A stretch of 64,000 nucleotides of DNA, from contig JAPLJH010000019.1 in assembly GCA_026388695.1 (NCBI GenBank), positions 1-64,000 on the forward strand, in the 5' to 3' direction. Position numbers and translations under genes: made by a program. Shown piece by piece: positions 37,334 to 45,977 of this stretch (its first letter is position 1; each line of letters begins with the position of its first letter). The DNA comes from Deltaproteobacteria bacterium (GTDB lineage Bacteria > Desulfobacterota > Desulfobulbia > Desulfobulbales > Desulfurivibrionaceae). The notes beneath the pieces were generated by a model. It was not told where the DNA came from. It searched no databases and was given only the letters and a program-made list of their open reading frames with translations.

Positions 37334-39265
37334 TTGATGAAAAATACCGTAACCTTCCTGCCCGACAACGTCACCATCGAGGTGGATAACGGCGAAAACC
37401 TGCTCAGCGCCGCAGCAAAGGCCGGACTCTATATCCAGGCCTCCTGCGGCGGCGACGGGGTTTGCGGCAAGTGCAAGGTCAAGATCGAACAGGGCGAGGT
37501 GGCCGCCAACAAGGCCATGCAACTCAAGGACGAGGAACACGCCGAGGGCTTCCGTCTGGCCTGCCAATCCACAATCATTCAGGATCTGGTGGTCTTCATC
37601 CCCGCCGCCACCAGCAAGGACGGCAAGGCCCTCAAGGCCAAACCCAAGACCACCCGCTCCATCTCCGCCCGCTCGCTGGACCACCTCATCGGCACTTGGC
37701 AGGTGGCGCCGCCGGTGGAGAAACGCTTCCTTTCCCTTGACCCGCCGACCCTGGAAGACAATGTCCCCGATCTCCAGCGCTTGATGCGGGCCATCAAGAA
37801 AAAATGCCACGACTGCTCCGAGCCCACCTACGACCACCCGGAATTGTTGATGGAACTGCCCGTCGTCCTGCGGGAGGCCAACTGGCAGGTGACGGCGATC
37901 ATGCTGCGCGGCAAGCGGGCCGAGGAGCCGGATCGAATCATCGCCCTGGAACCGGGCGATACCACGGGCAACCTCTACGGCCTGGCCGTGGACATCGGCA
38001 CCACCACGGTCTGCGGGGTTTTGATCGACCTCAATTCCGGCGAGGTGATCGCCGAGGCCTCGGCCTACAACGACCAGATCGGCTGCGGCGAGGATGTCAT
38101 CTCCCGGATCATTTACTCCCAGCGACCCGGCGGCCTCAAGGGGCTGCAAGAAAAAGTGGTCCGCACCATCAACTCGGTGATCGAAACGGTCTGCAAAAAG
38201 GTGATGATCAGCCCCAGCAACATCAGCTACATCATGGCTGCGGGCAACACCATCATGAGCCATCTGCTCCTGGGCTTAAACCCAAAGTACCTGCGCGAGT
38301 CGCCCTATGTACCAACCTGCAGCCATTTCCCCCTGACCCGCGCCGCAGCCCTGGGCATCCACGCCCATCCTTCGGTGCGCCTCTTTCTCTACCCATCGGT
38401 TGCCAGCTACGTGGGCGGTGACATCATCGCCGGGGTACACGCCTGTCAGATGTATAAGAGCCCGTTGCTCACCTTATTCATCGACATCGGCACCAACGGC
38501 GAGATCGTGGTGGGCAACGAGGAGTGGATGGTCTGCGCCGCTTGCTCCGCCGGACCTGCCTTCGAAGGTGGCGGTATCCGCCACGGAATGCGGGCCAATG
38601 CCGGGGCCATCGAGAACTTCCATATCCATCCCGAAACGCTTGAACCGATGATCATCACCATCGACCGCATCAAGCCCTGCGGCATCTGCGGCTCCGGGCT
38701 CATCGCCATCGTGGCCGAGCTGCTGGAAGCCGGGGTTATCGACCAGCAGGGCAAGTTCAACCGAGGCCTCGACCATCCCCGCATCCGCCAGGGGATAGAC
38801 GGCTACGAGTACGTGCTGGCCTGGTCCAAGGACACCCTCATGGGTGAAGACATCGCCATCACCGAGGTGGATTTCGACAACCTGACCCGGGCCAAGGGCG
38901 CCATGTACGCGGGCTACGTCACCCTGCTGGAATCGGTGGGCATGACCTTCGCTGATCTCGACCGGGTGATCATGGCTGGCAACTTCGGGGCCTACATCGA
39001 CCTGGAACAGGCGATCTGCATCGGTCTGCTGCCGGACATCGACCGCGACAAGTTCTACTACCTGGGCAACGCCTCCATGCTGGGCTGCCAAATCAGCCTC
39101 ACCGACCATGTCCGCTTCCGGGAACGGATGATGGTCAGCTCGCTGATGACCAATCTGGAGCTCTCGGAGAGCGCCCAGTTCATGAACCACTACATGGCCT
39201 CGCTCTTCCTGCCCCACACCGATATGGCGCTTTTTCCCACAGTGCGGGATAAATTGCCGCGGTAA
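37334..39265 (+). CDS. acsV: 2Fe-2S ferredoxin/ASKHA (DUF4445) corrinoid protein reductive activator, RACo-like
   Basis: CGGDGVCGKCKVKIEQG 2Fe-2S site; ASKHA LAVDIGTTTVCGVLIDL, TLFIDIGTNGEIV, AGNFGAYID. Confidence 0.85.
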   Translation: MMKNTVTFLPDNVTIEVDNGENLLSAAAKAGLYIQASCGGDGVCGKCKVKIEQGEVAANKAMQLKDEEHAEGFRLACQSTIIQDLVVFIPAATSKDGKALKAKPKTTRSISARSLDHLIGTWQVAPPVEKRFLSLDPPTLEDNVPDLQRLMRAIKKKCHDCSEPTYDHPELLMELPVVLREANWQVTAIMLRGKRAEEPDRIIALEPGDTTGNLYGLAVDIGTTTVCGVLIDLNSGEVIAEASAYNDQIGCGEDVISRIIYSQRPGGLKGLQEKVVRTINSVIETVCKKVMISPSNISYIMAAGNTIMSHLLLGLNPKYLRESPYVPTCSHFPLTRAAALGIHAHPSVRLFLYPSVASYVGGDIIAGVHACQMYKSPLLTLFIDIGTNGEIVVGNEEWMVCAACSAGPAFEGGGIRHGMRANAGAIENFHIHPETLEPMIITIDRIKPCGICGSGLIAIVAELLEAGVIDQQGKFNRGLDHPRIRQGIDGYEYVLAWSKDTLMGEDIAITEVDFDNLTRAKGAMYAGYVTLLESVGMTFADLDRVIMAGNFGAYIDLEQAICIGLLPDIDRDKFYYLGNASMLGCQISLTDHVRFRERMMVSSLMTNLELSESAQFMNHYMASLFLPHTDMALFPTVRDKLPR

Positions 39266-39349
39266 AAGTCAGCGGCACTGCTGACTTTTACCTGCCATGC
39301 CGATGGATAGTGCTCATCCCAAGACCTTTTGGCGAGTCCAACAACAACT

Positions 39350-40168
39350 ATGGAAGACATTGAACCCGACCTGGCAGTCTGCCTGATCCACAACCCAACC
39401 AATCCCGAAGGGCTTTTCCCCTTCCTGGACACGCTCCTGGCCCATGCCGACCCGGTGGCCCTGGAGATCATCGTGGTGGCAAGCCAGCCGGAACATCCCG
39501 CCCTGGTCCGACTGGAACGGGCTTTCCCGGAGATCACCATCCTGGAAAACAGCGGGGCCTATCATCCGACCAAAGCCCGAAACCATGCCTGCCGCCTGGC
39601 CGCAGCCCGCTATCTCTCCTTCTGGGATGAAAATCTCCGACCACAACCAGGTTGCCTGGCCACCCTGATCCGCTTTCTCGATGAAACCCCGGAAGCCGGG
39701 CTGGCCGCGCCCCGGATCGTTGACGCCCAGGGCATGGTCCAGCCCACGGTGCGCTCCGCCCCTTCGTTAGCCACTATCCTCTGCCTGCACACTCCCCTGG
39801 CGCGGCTGCTCGCGGCCGCGCCCCTGATCCTCAAACAGCATCTCCTTTTGGAGCAGGACCACCTACGCTCCTTCGAGGCCCAGTGGCTGCTGGATACCTG
39901 CCTGGTGGTCCGCCGGGAGGTGGTGGAAGACATCGGCCTGTTGGACGAGGGCTTTGCCGAGCACTACGCCGATACCGATTATTGCCTGCGGGCACGGCAG
40001 GCGGGCTGGCATCTCCACTATCTGGCTGAAGCCGTGGCAATCCTGAACGGAGCGGAATCCTCCCCGGCGCCCAACAGGCTCTCTGCCAGTGATACCCCAC
40101 GCCTGGTGAGCGACTGCACCCGTCTGCTGCTGAAAAAATGGCTGCGCCCCGCCCAATTACCCGCTTGA
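39350..40168 (+). CDS. Family 2 glycosyltransferase
   Basis: DLAVCLIHNPTNPEGLFPFLDTLL...HPTKARNHACRLAAARYLSFWDENLRPQPGCLATL...DIGLLDEGFAEHYADTDYCLRARQAGW. Confidence 0.88.
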   Translation: MEDIEPDLAVCLIHNPTNPEGLFPFLDTLLAHADPVALEIIVVASQPEHPALVRLERAFPEITILENSGAYHPTKARNHACRLAAARYLSFWDENLRPQPGCLATLIRFLDETPEAGLAAPRIVDAQGMVQPTVRSAPSLATILCLHTPLARLLAAAPLILKQHLLLEQDHLRSFEAQWLLDTCLVVRREVVEDIGLLDEGFAEHYADTDYCLRARQAGWHLHYLAEAVAILNGAESSPAPNRLSASDTPRLVSDCTRLLLKKWLRPAQLPA

Positions 40169-40615
40169 TTCGCCCCCAAAAGAGCTGTTGAAAACGTGTT
40201 CATTTTTTGTTGGTCGCCGGTTGAAATCCTGTTGATATCCTAAAAGCTCTCCCCACAAACCCATGACAGCTCTTGGGTTCAGGCTCCTTGGCCTCATGTC
40301 GGCAACCGTTAGCTTCCTGTTGATTTCTTTTACGTTTCACGTGAAACCCTAAGATCTCTCCCCGCGACAAAGTGCCACGCTGCGCAAAAAATATCCGCAT
40401 GCTACTGTACGTATGGATACATTTTACCCAGCTTTCCTAATGGTCCGGACAGCTCTCCTCTGGCCTGGCCTGAAATTATCCACGCTGATTCAGGGGAATA
40501 ACTCCATGGCCGCAGACAATGGCATGATTCGTGATATAACTTTTGTCCACAGAGTTTTGCTTACCCTTTTTCACCCACCACGTTACGTTTTTATATAATC
40601 AGAGGAGGATTACAC

Positions 40616-40975
40616 ATGAAGAAAACCACGATGTTACGGATCAGCACCATCCTGGCAGGCTCCCTGCTCAGCGCCACCCTTGCCTGGGCAGTTACCGACT
40701 ACAGCTCCATGACCAACGAGGAGCTGGCGGCAAAGCGCGGCAGCCTGCAACAGGCAACAATGGAAGAACGGAACGCCTTCCAAAATGAGTGGCAGAGCCG
40801 GGTCCAAAAGATGAGTCCGGAGGAAAAACAAAAAGTCATGGGCCAGCCGGAAAACGCCCAGCGTGACGGCTCGGGTCAGAAAAATGGGCAGGGCAAGAGC
40901 ATGGGCAGCGGTTCTGGCACAGGCGGAGGGATGGGCTCCGGTTCTGGCGGCATGGGCGGCGGCGGACGGCGTTAA
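40616..40975 (+). CDS. Secreted DUF1104-like protein with Gly/Ser-rich tail
   Basis: Signal peptide; TDYSSMTNEELAAKRGSLQQATMEERNAFQNEWQSRVQKMSPEEKQ. Confidence 0.65.
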   Translation: MKKTTMLRISTILAGSLLSATLAWAVTDYSSMTNEELAAKRGSLQQATMEERNAFQNEWQSRVQKMSPEEKQKVMGQPENAQRDGSGQKNGQGKSMGSGSGTGGGMGSGSGGMGGGGRR

Positions 40976-41071
40976 CCCGCTTTTCCAAAACATTTTTCAG
41001 CACACCATGGCCAGGCAGCTACCAAAACGCCTGGCCATGGTTCATTCTGCGCAACCACCCGGAGACGCCCC

Positions 41072-41902
41072 ATGAACATCCGTAAAATCACCTCTCTCAC
41101 CGCCCTGCTCTCTTTTGTCCTGGAGATGCTGACCAGCGTCATTCTCTACATCGTGCCCCAGGGGCGTGTGGCTTACTGGTCTGACTGGCGGTTGTGGGGC
41201 TTGAGCAAAACCCAATGGAGCAGCCTGCATGTGAATCTAGGCGTTCTTTTCCTGATCGCTATCTGCCTGCATACCTACTACAACTGGAGCCCCATTGTCG
41301 CCTATCTGAAAAACCGGACTGCACAACTGCGCATCTTCACCACGGATTTCACCGTCGCCCTCATCCTCTGCCTGATTTTTTCCCTGGGGACCTATTGGGA
41401 GCTGGTACCATTTTCAACAATCATTGCCATCGGCGACCAGGTCAAGGACGCTGCCGCCAAAAAATATGGGGAGCCGCCTTACGGCCATGCCGAACTCTCC
41501 TCCCTTGCCACCTTTAGCAAAAAGGTGGAGCTGGATTTAGATGTCAGCCTAACCCGCCTGGCCACAGCCAAGATCCGCATCACCGGTCCGGGCCAGTCCA
41601 TTGCCGAGATCGCCAAAATGAATAACCTGACCCCGAAGGCGGTGTATGAGGCCATGTTACCCCCGGAACAACCCGGACAGCGCAAAACCCTGCCCGCCAA
41701 TCCCCCCGGCGGTTTCGGCAAAAGACCCCTGGCAGATATCTGCCAGGAATATCAAATGGACATCACCGCTGTCATCCAGGGGCTTGCCGACCGCAAGATC
41801 ACAGCCACCCCGACCATGAGCATCAAGGAGATCGCCGCAGCCAACAACACCTCGCCCATGGATATCTTTGAAGCGCTCAGGCAAGCAGCATACCAAAATT
41901 AA
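41072..41902 (+). CDS. DUF4405-type membrane protein with three C-terminal helix-turn-helix-like repeats
   Basis: TM/His pattern SLHVNLGVLFLIAICLHTYYNW; repeats SIAEIAKMNNLTPKAVYEAM, PLADICQEYQMDITAVIQGL, SIKEIAAANNTSPMDIFEAL. Confidence 0.7.
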   Translation: MNIRKITSLTALLSFVLEMLTSVILYIVPQGRVAYWSDWRLWGLSKTQWSSLHVNLGVLFLIAICLHTYYNWSPIVAYLKNRTAQLRIFTTDFTVALILCLIFSLGTYWELVPFSTIIAIGDQVKDAAAKKYGEPPYGHAELSSLATFSKKVELDLDVSLTRLATAKIRITGPGQSIAEIAKMNNLTPKAVYEAMLPPEQPGQRKTLPANPPGGFGKRPLADICQEYQMDITAVIQGLADRKITATPTMSIKEIAAANNTSPMDIFEALRQAAYQN

Positions 41903-42104
41903 ATCAGGCCGGTCGCTTAGGTATATCCACCGATTTCCGCGCCAATAGGATATTTTTTTACACCACTTCGCCCTGTTGTCTGTTGACATCCTTTTTGTAA
42001 AACGCTATTTTCCCACGTTACCATGCACTCTTACACTCGGGAAAACCGCCGCTTCCGTCGGGAGCGGTAAAATATAGATTGAAACCACAGCACGGGAGAA
42101 AACA

Positions 42105-42998
42105 ATGATCAAGGTAGCAGCCATCGCGGAAAGCATCAACATCATGGGCAAAAGAAGCGGCACCGCCATGAAGGAACGGAACCAGGCCCCGGTTCAGGAG
42201 ATGGCCAAGGAAGAGTCCGCCGCTGGCGCCTCCTACCTGGATCTCAACATCGGACCGGCACGGAAGGACGGGATCGAGTTGATGCCTTGGGTTGTGCAAA
42301 CCGTGGAAGCGGCCAGCTCCGTGCCCCTTTGTCTGGACACCACCAACACCGACGCCATGGCTGCTGGTTTTAAGGTGGTTAAAAACCGCGAAGCTGCGAT
42401 CATGAACTCCATCTCCGCCCAGCCTGAGCGGATGGAAAAGCTCATCCCCGTTGCCGCCGAAGCAGGCTGCAACGTTATCGCCCTGCTCTGGGGTCCGGAC
42501 GGCATGCCCCGCGACTCCAACGAGCGCTGCGCCATGGCCGTTGACCTGATGATGGCCCTTGCCGAGGCAGGCATCCCCAACGAAAAAATGCTCTTCGACC
42601 CGATCGGCACCCCCATCACCCTGGGCGCCGACCAGCTCGCCTCAGGGCTTGAGTTCATGAGCATGCTGCAGGAAATCGCCCCTGGCGCTGGCTCCACCGT
42701 GGGTCTCTCCAACGTTAGTAACGGCGTGGCCGAGCACCTGCGCAAGTACCTCGACCGCACCTACCTCATCATGCTGATGAAGTACGGGATCACCACCGCC
42801 ATCGTCAACTCCTACGATACCGAGCTCATGGCGATCTGCAAGGGCGAGCGTCAGGATCTGGTGGACATGGTCCACAACATGATGGACGGCAACGATCCCG
42901 ATCCCGCAGGCCTCACCGGCACCGCCATTGAGCACTATAAAACCTATAAGGTGTTGTCCGGCCAGAACGTATTCAGCGAGTCCTGGCTGACTCTGTAA
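42105..42998 (+). CDS. acsE: Methyltetrahydrofolate:corrinoid/iron-sulfur protein methyltransferase (AcsE-like)
   Basis: Pterin-binding family: IAESINIMGKRSG...ASYLDLNIGPARKDG...VPLCLDTTN...NSISAQPERMEKLIPVAAEAGCNVIALLWG. Confidence 0.85.
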   Translation: MIKVAAIAESINIMGKRSGTAMKERNQAPVQEMAKEESAAGASYLDLNIGPARKDGIELMPWVVQTVEAASSVPLCLDTTNTDAMAAGFKVVKNREAAIMNSISAQPERMEKLIPVAAEAGCNVIALLWGPDGMPRDSNERCAMAVDLMMALAEAGIPNEKMLFDPIGTPITLGADQLASGLEFMSMLQEIAPGAGSTVGLSNVSNGVAEHLRKYLDRTYLIMLMKYGITTAIVNSYDTELMAICKGERQDLVDMVHNMMDGNDPDPAGLTGTAIEHYKTYKVLSGQNVFSESWLTL

Positions 42999-43089
42999 AA
43001 AAGCGGTAGTATATAGAGGCCGCTTTCTCGATTTCGGGACGGCCTTTCTCAAAGAGGGGGCTGCGGCCTCCTCTTTTTTTATTTGGGGT

Positions 43090-43674
43090 ATGAACGTTAT
43101 GGCAGACATCCCTTCGCACCACATGATCTACGGCAGCCTGGTCGATTACGTCACCGGCGAACCGCTGGTTGACACCGACGACGAGCGCTACCGCCAGAAA
43201 CTGGCCAGATTGCTGGTGGAAGAACGGGGCTTTGCCAAGGACGAACTGACCATGCGGCGCAGGATTGAAACCCTGTTCGCCCACCAGTTCGTGGCCTCGA
43301 AGATCGACATCGTGGTGAGCATCGCAAACCAGCGGGTCATGGTGCTCCGCTACGGCCCCGGCTCGCTGGTAACCCGGGAACGTCCGGCCATTGCGGCGGC
43401 CAGGGTGCTGGAAGAGAACCAAATGATCCCCCTTGTGGTGGTCACCAACGGCGAAGACGCCGAGCTGTTGGACGCAAGAACCGGCAAGGTGCTGGCAACC
43501 GGGCTTGGGGCCATCCCCACCAGGGAGGCGGTTATCGCCATGCTGCCCAGTCTGGACTTCAGCCCAGTGCCGCCGGAACGCAGAGAGCCGGAGTTACGAA
43601 TATTGAATGCCTTTGATGTGGAATCCTGCTGCGCAGGCGGTCCCTGCGCGTTGCCCAATGCGAAGGAAGGATGA
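43090..43674 (+). CDS. Type I restriction R-protein N-terminal (HSDR_N)-like nuclease-fold protein, stand-alone
   Basis: YRQKLARLLVEERGFAKDELTMRRRIETLF...SKIDIVVSIANQRVMVLRYGPGSLVTRERPAIAAARVLEENQMIPLVVVTNGEDAELLDARTGK. Confidence 0.75.
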   Translation: MNVMADIPSHHMIYGSLVDYVTGEPLVDTDDERYRQKLARLLVEERGFAKDELTMRRRIETLFAHQFVASKIDIVVSIANQRVMVLRYGPGSLVTRERPAIAAARVLEENQMIPLVVVTNGEDAELLDARTGKVLATGLGAIPTREAVIAMLPSLDFSPVPPERREPELRILNAFDVESCCAGGPCALPNAKEG

Positions 43675-44210
43675 AAGTGAAGACACACGCCATACTCAAA
43701 TTGTTATGGTCAGTCATCGTTACGACTTTGTTTTTTGGGCATGCCATACCTTGCTTTGCTGATGAAGAGAATAATAAGCCGAGGCTTGCAATCCAATATG
43801 AGCAACTCCCCACACAAAAGATATTCAAAGGGAATCCGGTAACTCCGAAACTGAAAAATGCGACCACGAGGCGGTATCGCACCGTGATTCTGGAGGGGGC
43901 TAAGAAAGGCCCAAACTTTGCGGGAGAATACACTATTGTTGAATATGGCTGCGGGAGCTGTTGTAACGCTTTTTTCATAGTAAACGCACGAACAGGAAAA
44001 GTGTTTATTCCTCCATTTTTCACAACCTGTCACTACGAGGAAGGCGTCCCTGGATATGGAAATACCGGACTCGGTTTTCATATCAATAGCAACCTTCTTG
44101 TTGCAACAGGTGCGCGCAACGAGCGAGGTGGCGGCGAATATTACTATATATGGAAAAATGATCGGTTGAGCCTGCTAAAGGCCCTTGAGGAGCGATCAAA
44201 CAACAAATGA
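43671..44210 (+). CDS. Hypothetical secreted protein
   Basis: Signal-like LLWSVIVTTLFFGHAIPCFA; start overlaps the previous stop (ATGA). Confidence 0.55.
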   Translation: MKVKTHAILKLLWSVIVTTLFFGHAIPCFADEENNKPRLAIQYEQLPTQKIFKGNPVTPKLKNATTRRYRTVILEGAKKGPNFAGEYTIVEYGCGSCCNAFFIVNARTGKVFIPPFFTTCHYEEGVPGYGNTGLGFHINSNLLVATGARNERGGGEYYYIWKNDRLSLLKALEERSNNK

Positions 44211-44273
44211 GCCTATTCTTCTGAGCTTTTCGTGGTGTTTATAGCTTAAGAGAATTCAAACGGAGACAGCACC

Positions 44274-45620
44274 ATGACACAGCACCCTTGGAGCAAGACA
44301 AGCTGGCAGCAATTCAACGCCCTGCAACAGCCCAACTGGCCCGACAAACAAGAATTTGCCGAGACGGTGCAGACCATTTCCAAGCTGCCCCCCCTGGTTT
44401 TTGCCGGAGAGATCCGCACCCTGAAGAAGCAGCTGGCCATGGCCGCCGAGGGCAATGCCTTTCTGCTCCAGGGCGGCGACTGCGCCGAAGAGTTTTCCAT
44501 GTGCACCGCCCCTTCCATCCGGGAGCTGCTCAAGGTTATCCTCCAAATGGCGGTGATCATGAGCTACGCGGGCGGTAAGCCGGTGATCAAGGTGGGCCGC
44601 ATGGCCGGGCAGTACGCCAAGCCCCGCTCCGCCGATACGGAAATGGTAAATGGCATCGAGCTATCCAGCTACCGCGGTGACATGGTCAACGGGATCGATC
44701 CCACCCCCGAGGCCCGGCGGCCCGATCCGCAACGGATGCTCAAGGGCTACCATCTGGCCTGCGCCACCATGAACATCCTGCGCGCTTTCACCATGGGCGG
44801 CTATGCCTCTTTGGAACGGGTCCACTCCTGGAACAACGAGTTCGTGGGCCGCTCCCCCCAGGGGCAGCTCTATGAAAAACTGGCCCGCCAGATTGACCAG
44901 GCCATCAACTTCATGCGCATCGTGGGCATCTCCACTGATATTCCCCAGCTCAACCAAGCCAGCTTCTACACCTCCCACGAGGCGTTGCTTCTGGGCTACG
45001 AACAGGCCCTGACCCGCCAGGATTCAACCTCCGGCGACTGGTACGACTGCTCGGCCCACATGTTGTGGATCGGCGAACGCACGCGGCAGATCGACGGGGC
45101 GCATGTGGAATTCTTTCGGGGGGTGCATAACCCAATCGGGGTTAAGATCGGGCCCAGCCACAAGATTGACGACGTGAAAAAGCTGGTCCGTATTCTCAAC
45201 CCGGACAACGAACCGGGCCGCTTGACCCTGATCACCCGCTTCGGCGCAAAAAAAATCGCTGACGGTCTGCCGAATCTGGCCAGGGAGATGAAAAAAGAGG
45301 GCTTCAAACTGGTCTGGAGCTGCGACCCCATGCACGGCAACACTTACACCGCAGAGAGCGGCCACAAAACCCGGAATTTTGACGAGATCATGAGCGAGAT
45401 CCGCTCCTTCTTCGAGATCCATTGGGCCGAGGGCACGGTGCCCGGCGGGATTCATTTTGAAATGACCGGGGAAAACGTCACCGAATGCACCGGCGGCGGC
45501 AGAAAAATCCTCGACCACCATCTGGCCGAGAACTACCTGACCAATTGCGACCCGCGCCTCAATGCGGAACAGAGCCTGGAACTCGCCTTCCAGATTGCCG
45601 AGTTGATGCGGGAAAAATAA
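44274..45620 (+). CDS. Class II 3-deoxy-7-phosphoheptulonate (DAHP) synthase
   Basis: WSKTSWQQFNALQQPNWPDK...LQGGDCAEEFSMCTAPSIRELLKVILQMAVIMSYAGGKPVIKVGRMAGQYAKPRS...DPMHGNT...GGIHFEMTGENVTECTGG. Confidence 0.95.
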   Translation: MTQHPWSKTSWQQFNALQQPNWPDKQEFAETVQTISKLPPLVFAGEIRTLKKQLAMAAEGNAFLLQGGDCAEEFSMCTAPSIRELLKVILQMAVIMSYAGGKPVIKVGRMAGQYAKPRSADTEMVNGIELSSYRGDMVNGIDPTPEARRPDPQRMLKGYHLACATMNILRAFTMGGYASLERVHSWNNEFVGRSPQGQLYEKLARQIDQAINFMRIVGISTDIPQLNQASFYTSHEALLLGYEQALTRQDSTSGDWYDCSAHMLWIGERTRQIDGAHVEFFRGVHNPIGVKIGPSHKIDDVKKLVRILNPDNEPGRLTLITRFGAKKIADGLPNLAREMKKEGFKLVWSCDPMHGNTYTAESGHKTRNFDEIMSEIRSFFEIHWAEGTVPGGIHFEMTGENVTECTGGGRKILDHHLAENYLTNCDPRLNAEQSLELAFQIAELMREK

Positions 45621-45699
45621 AAAGAGGTTGCCCGCAGACGCAGGACTTGCTAAACACTCTTTTTCGCCAAGCACGACACTTCGGCGAAAAAGAAAAACA

Positions 45700-45885
45700 T
45701 AACCAGACTGGTGCCTGCCCCTTCCTCGGAAGCGGCGGGAGAATAGGGAAGACGGTGTAATTCCGTCACGTTGGGCCAACGCTGTAAGCGGGGACCGACG
45801 CCGCAAATGCCACTGCCGCAAGGTGGGAAGGCGCGGCGAAGGGTGGAGCCGCAAGTCAGAAGACCTGCCAGCCTGGAAAAAAAGG
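45700..45885 (+). promoter_or_regulatory. Cobalamin (B12) riboswitch
   Basis: Conserved elements in order: GGGAAGACGGTGTAATTCCGTCACG, GCTGTAAGCGG, GCCGCAAATGCCACTG, GTGGGAAGGCG, GCCGCAAGTCAGAAGACCTGCC (B12 box). Boundaries approximate. Confidence 0.9.
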
Positions 45886-45901
45886 AACCATCTGTCCAGA
45901 T

Positions 45902-45943
45902 AATTCCGCATCGCCGTTACCGGTGGTGCGGAATTTTTTTTTT
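45902..45943 (+). terminator. Intrinsic terminator, likely the riboswitch expression platform
   Basis: AATTCCGCATCGCC-(GTTACC)-GGTGGTGCGGAATT followed by a T-tract, between the riboswitch and the start codon at 45978. Confidence 0.88.
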
Positions 45944-45977
45944 GCCCGCGGACGGAGAACAGAAAAGGAGCATCACC

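Noticed and set aside
37298-38263. 321-aa minus-strand ORF
   Set aside because: Antisense to the RACo-like gene; low-complexity Gly/Asp/His composition.
45700-45885. TPP riboswitch (expected from a thiC annotation)
   Set aside because: The conserved elements read as a cobalamin riboswitch (GCCACTG, GGGAAGGCG, AGACCTGCC); the TPP pattern (CTGAGA, ACCTGATCTGG) was not seen.
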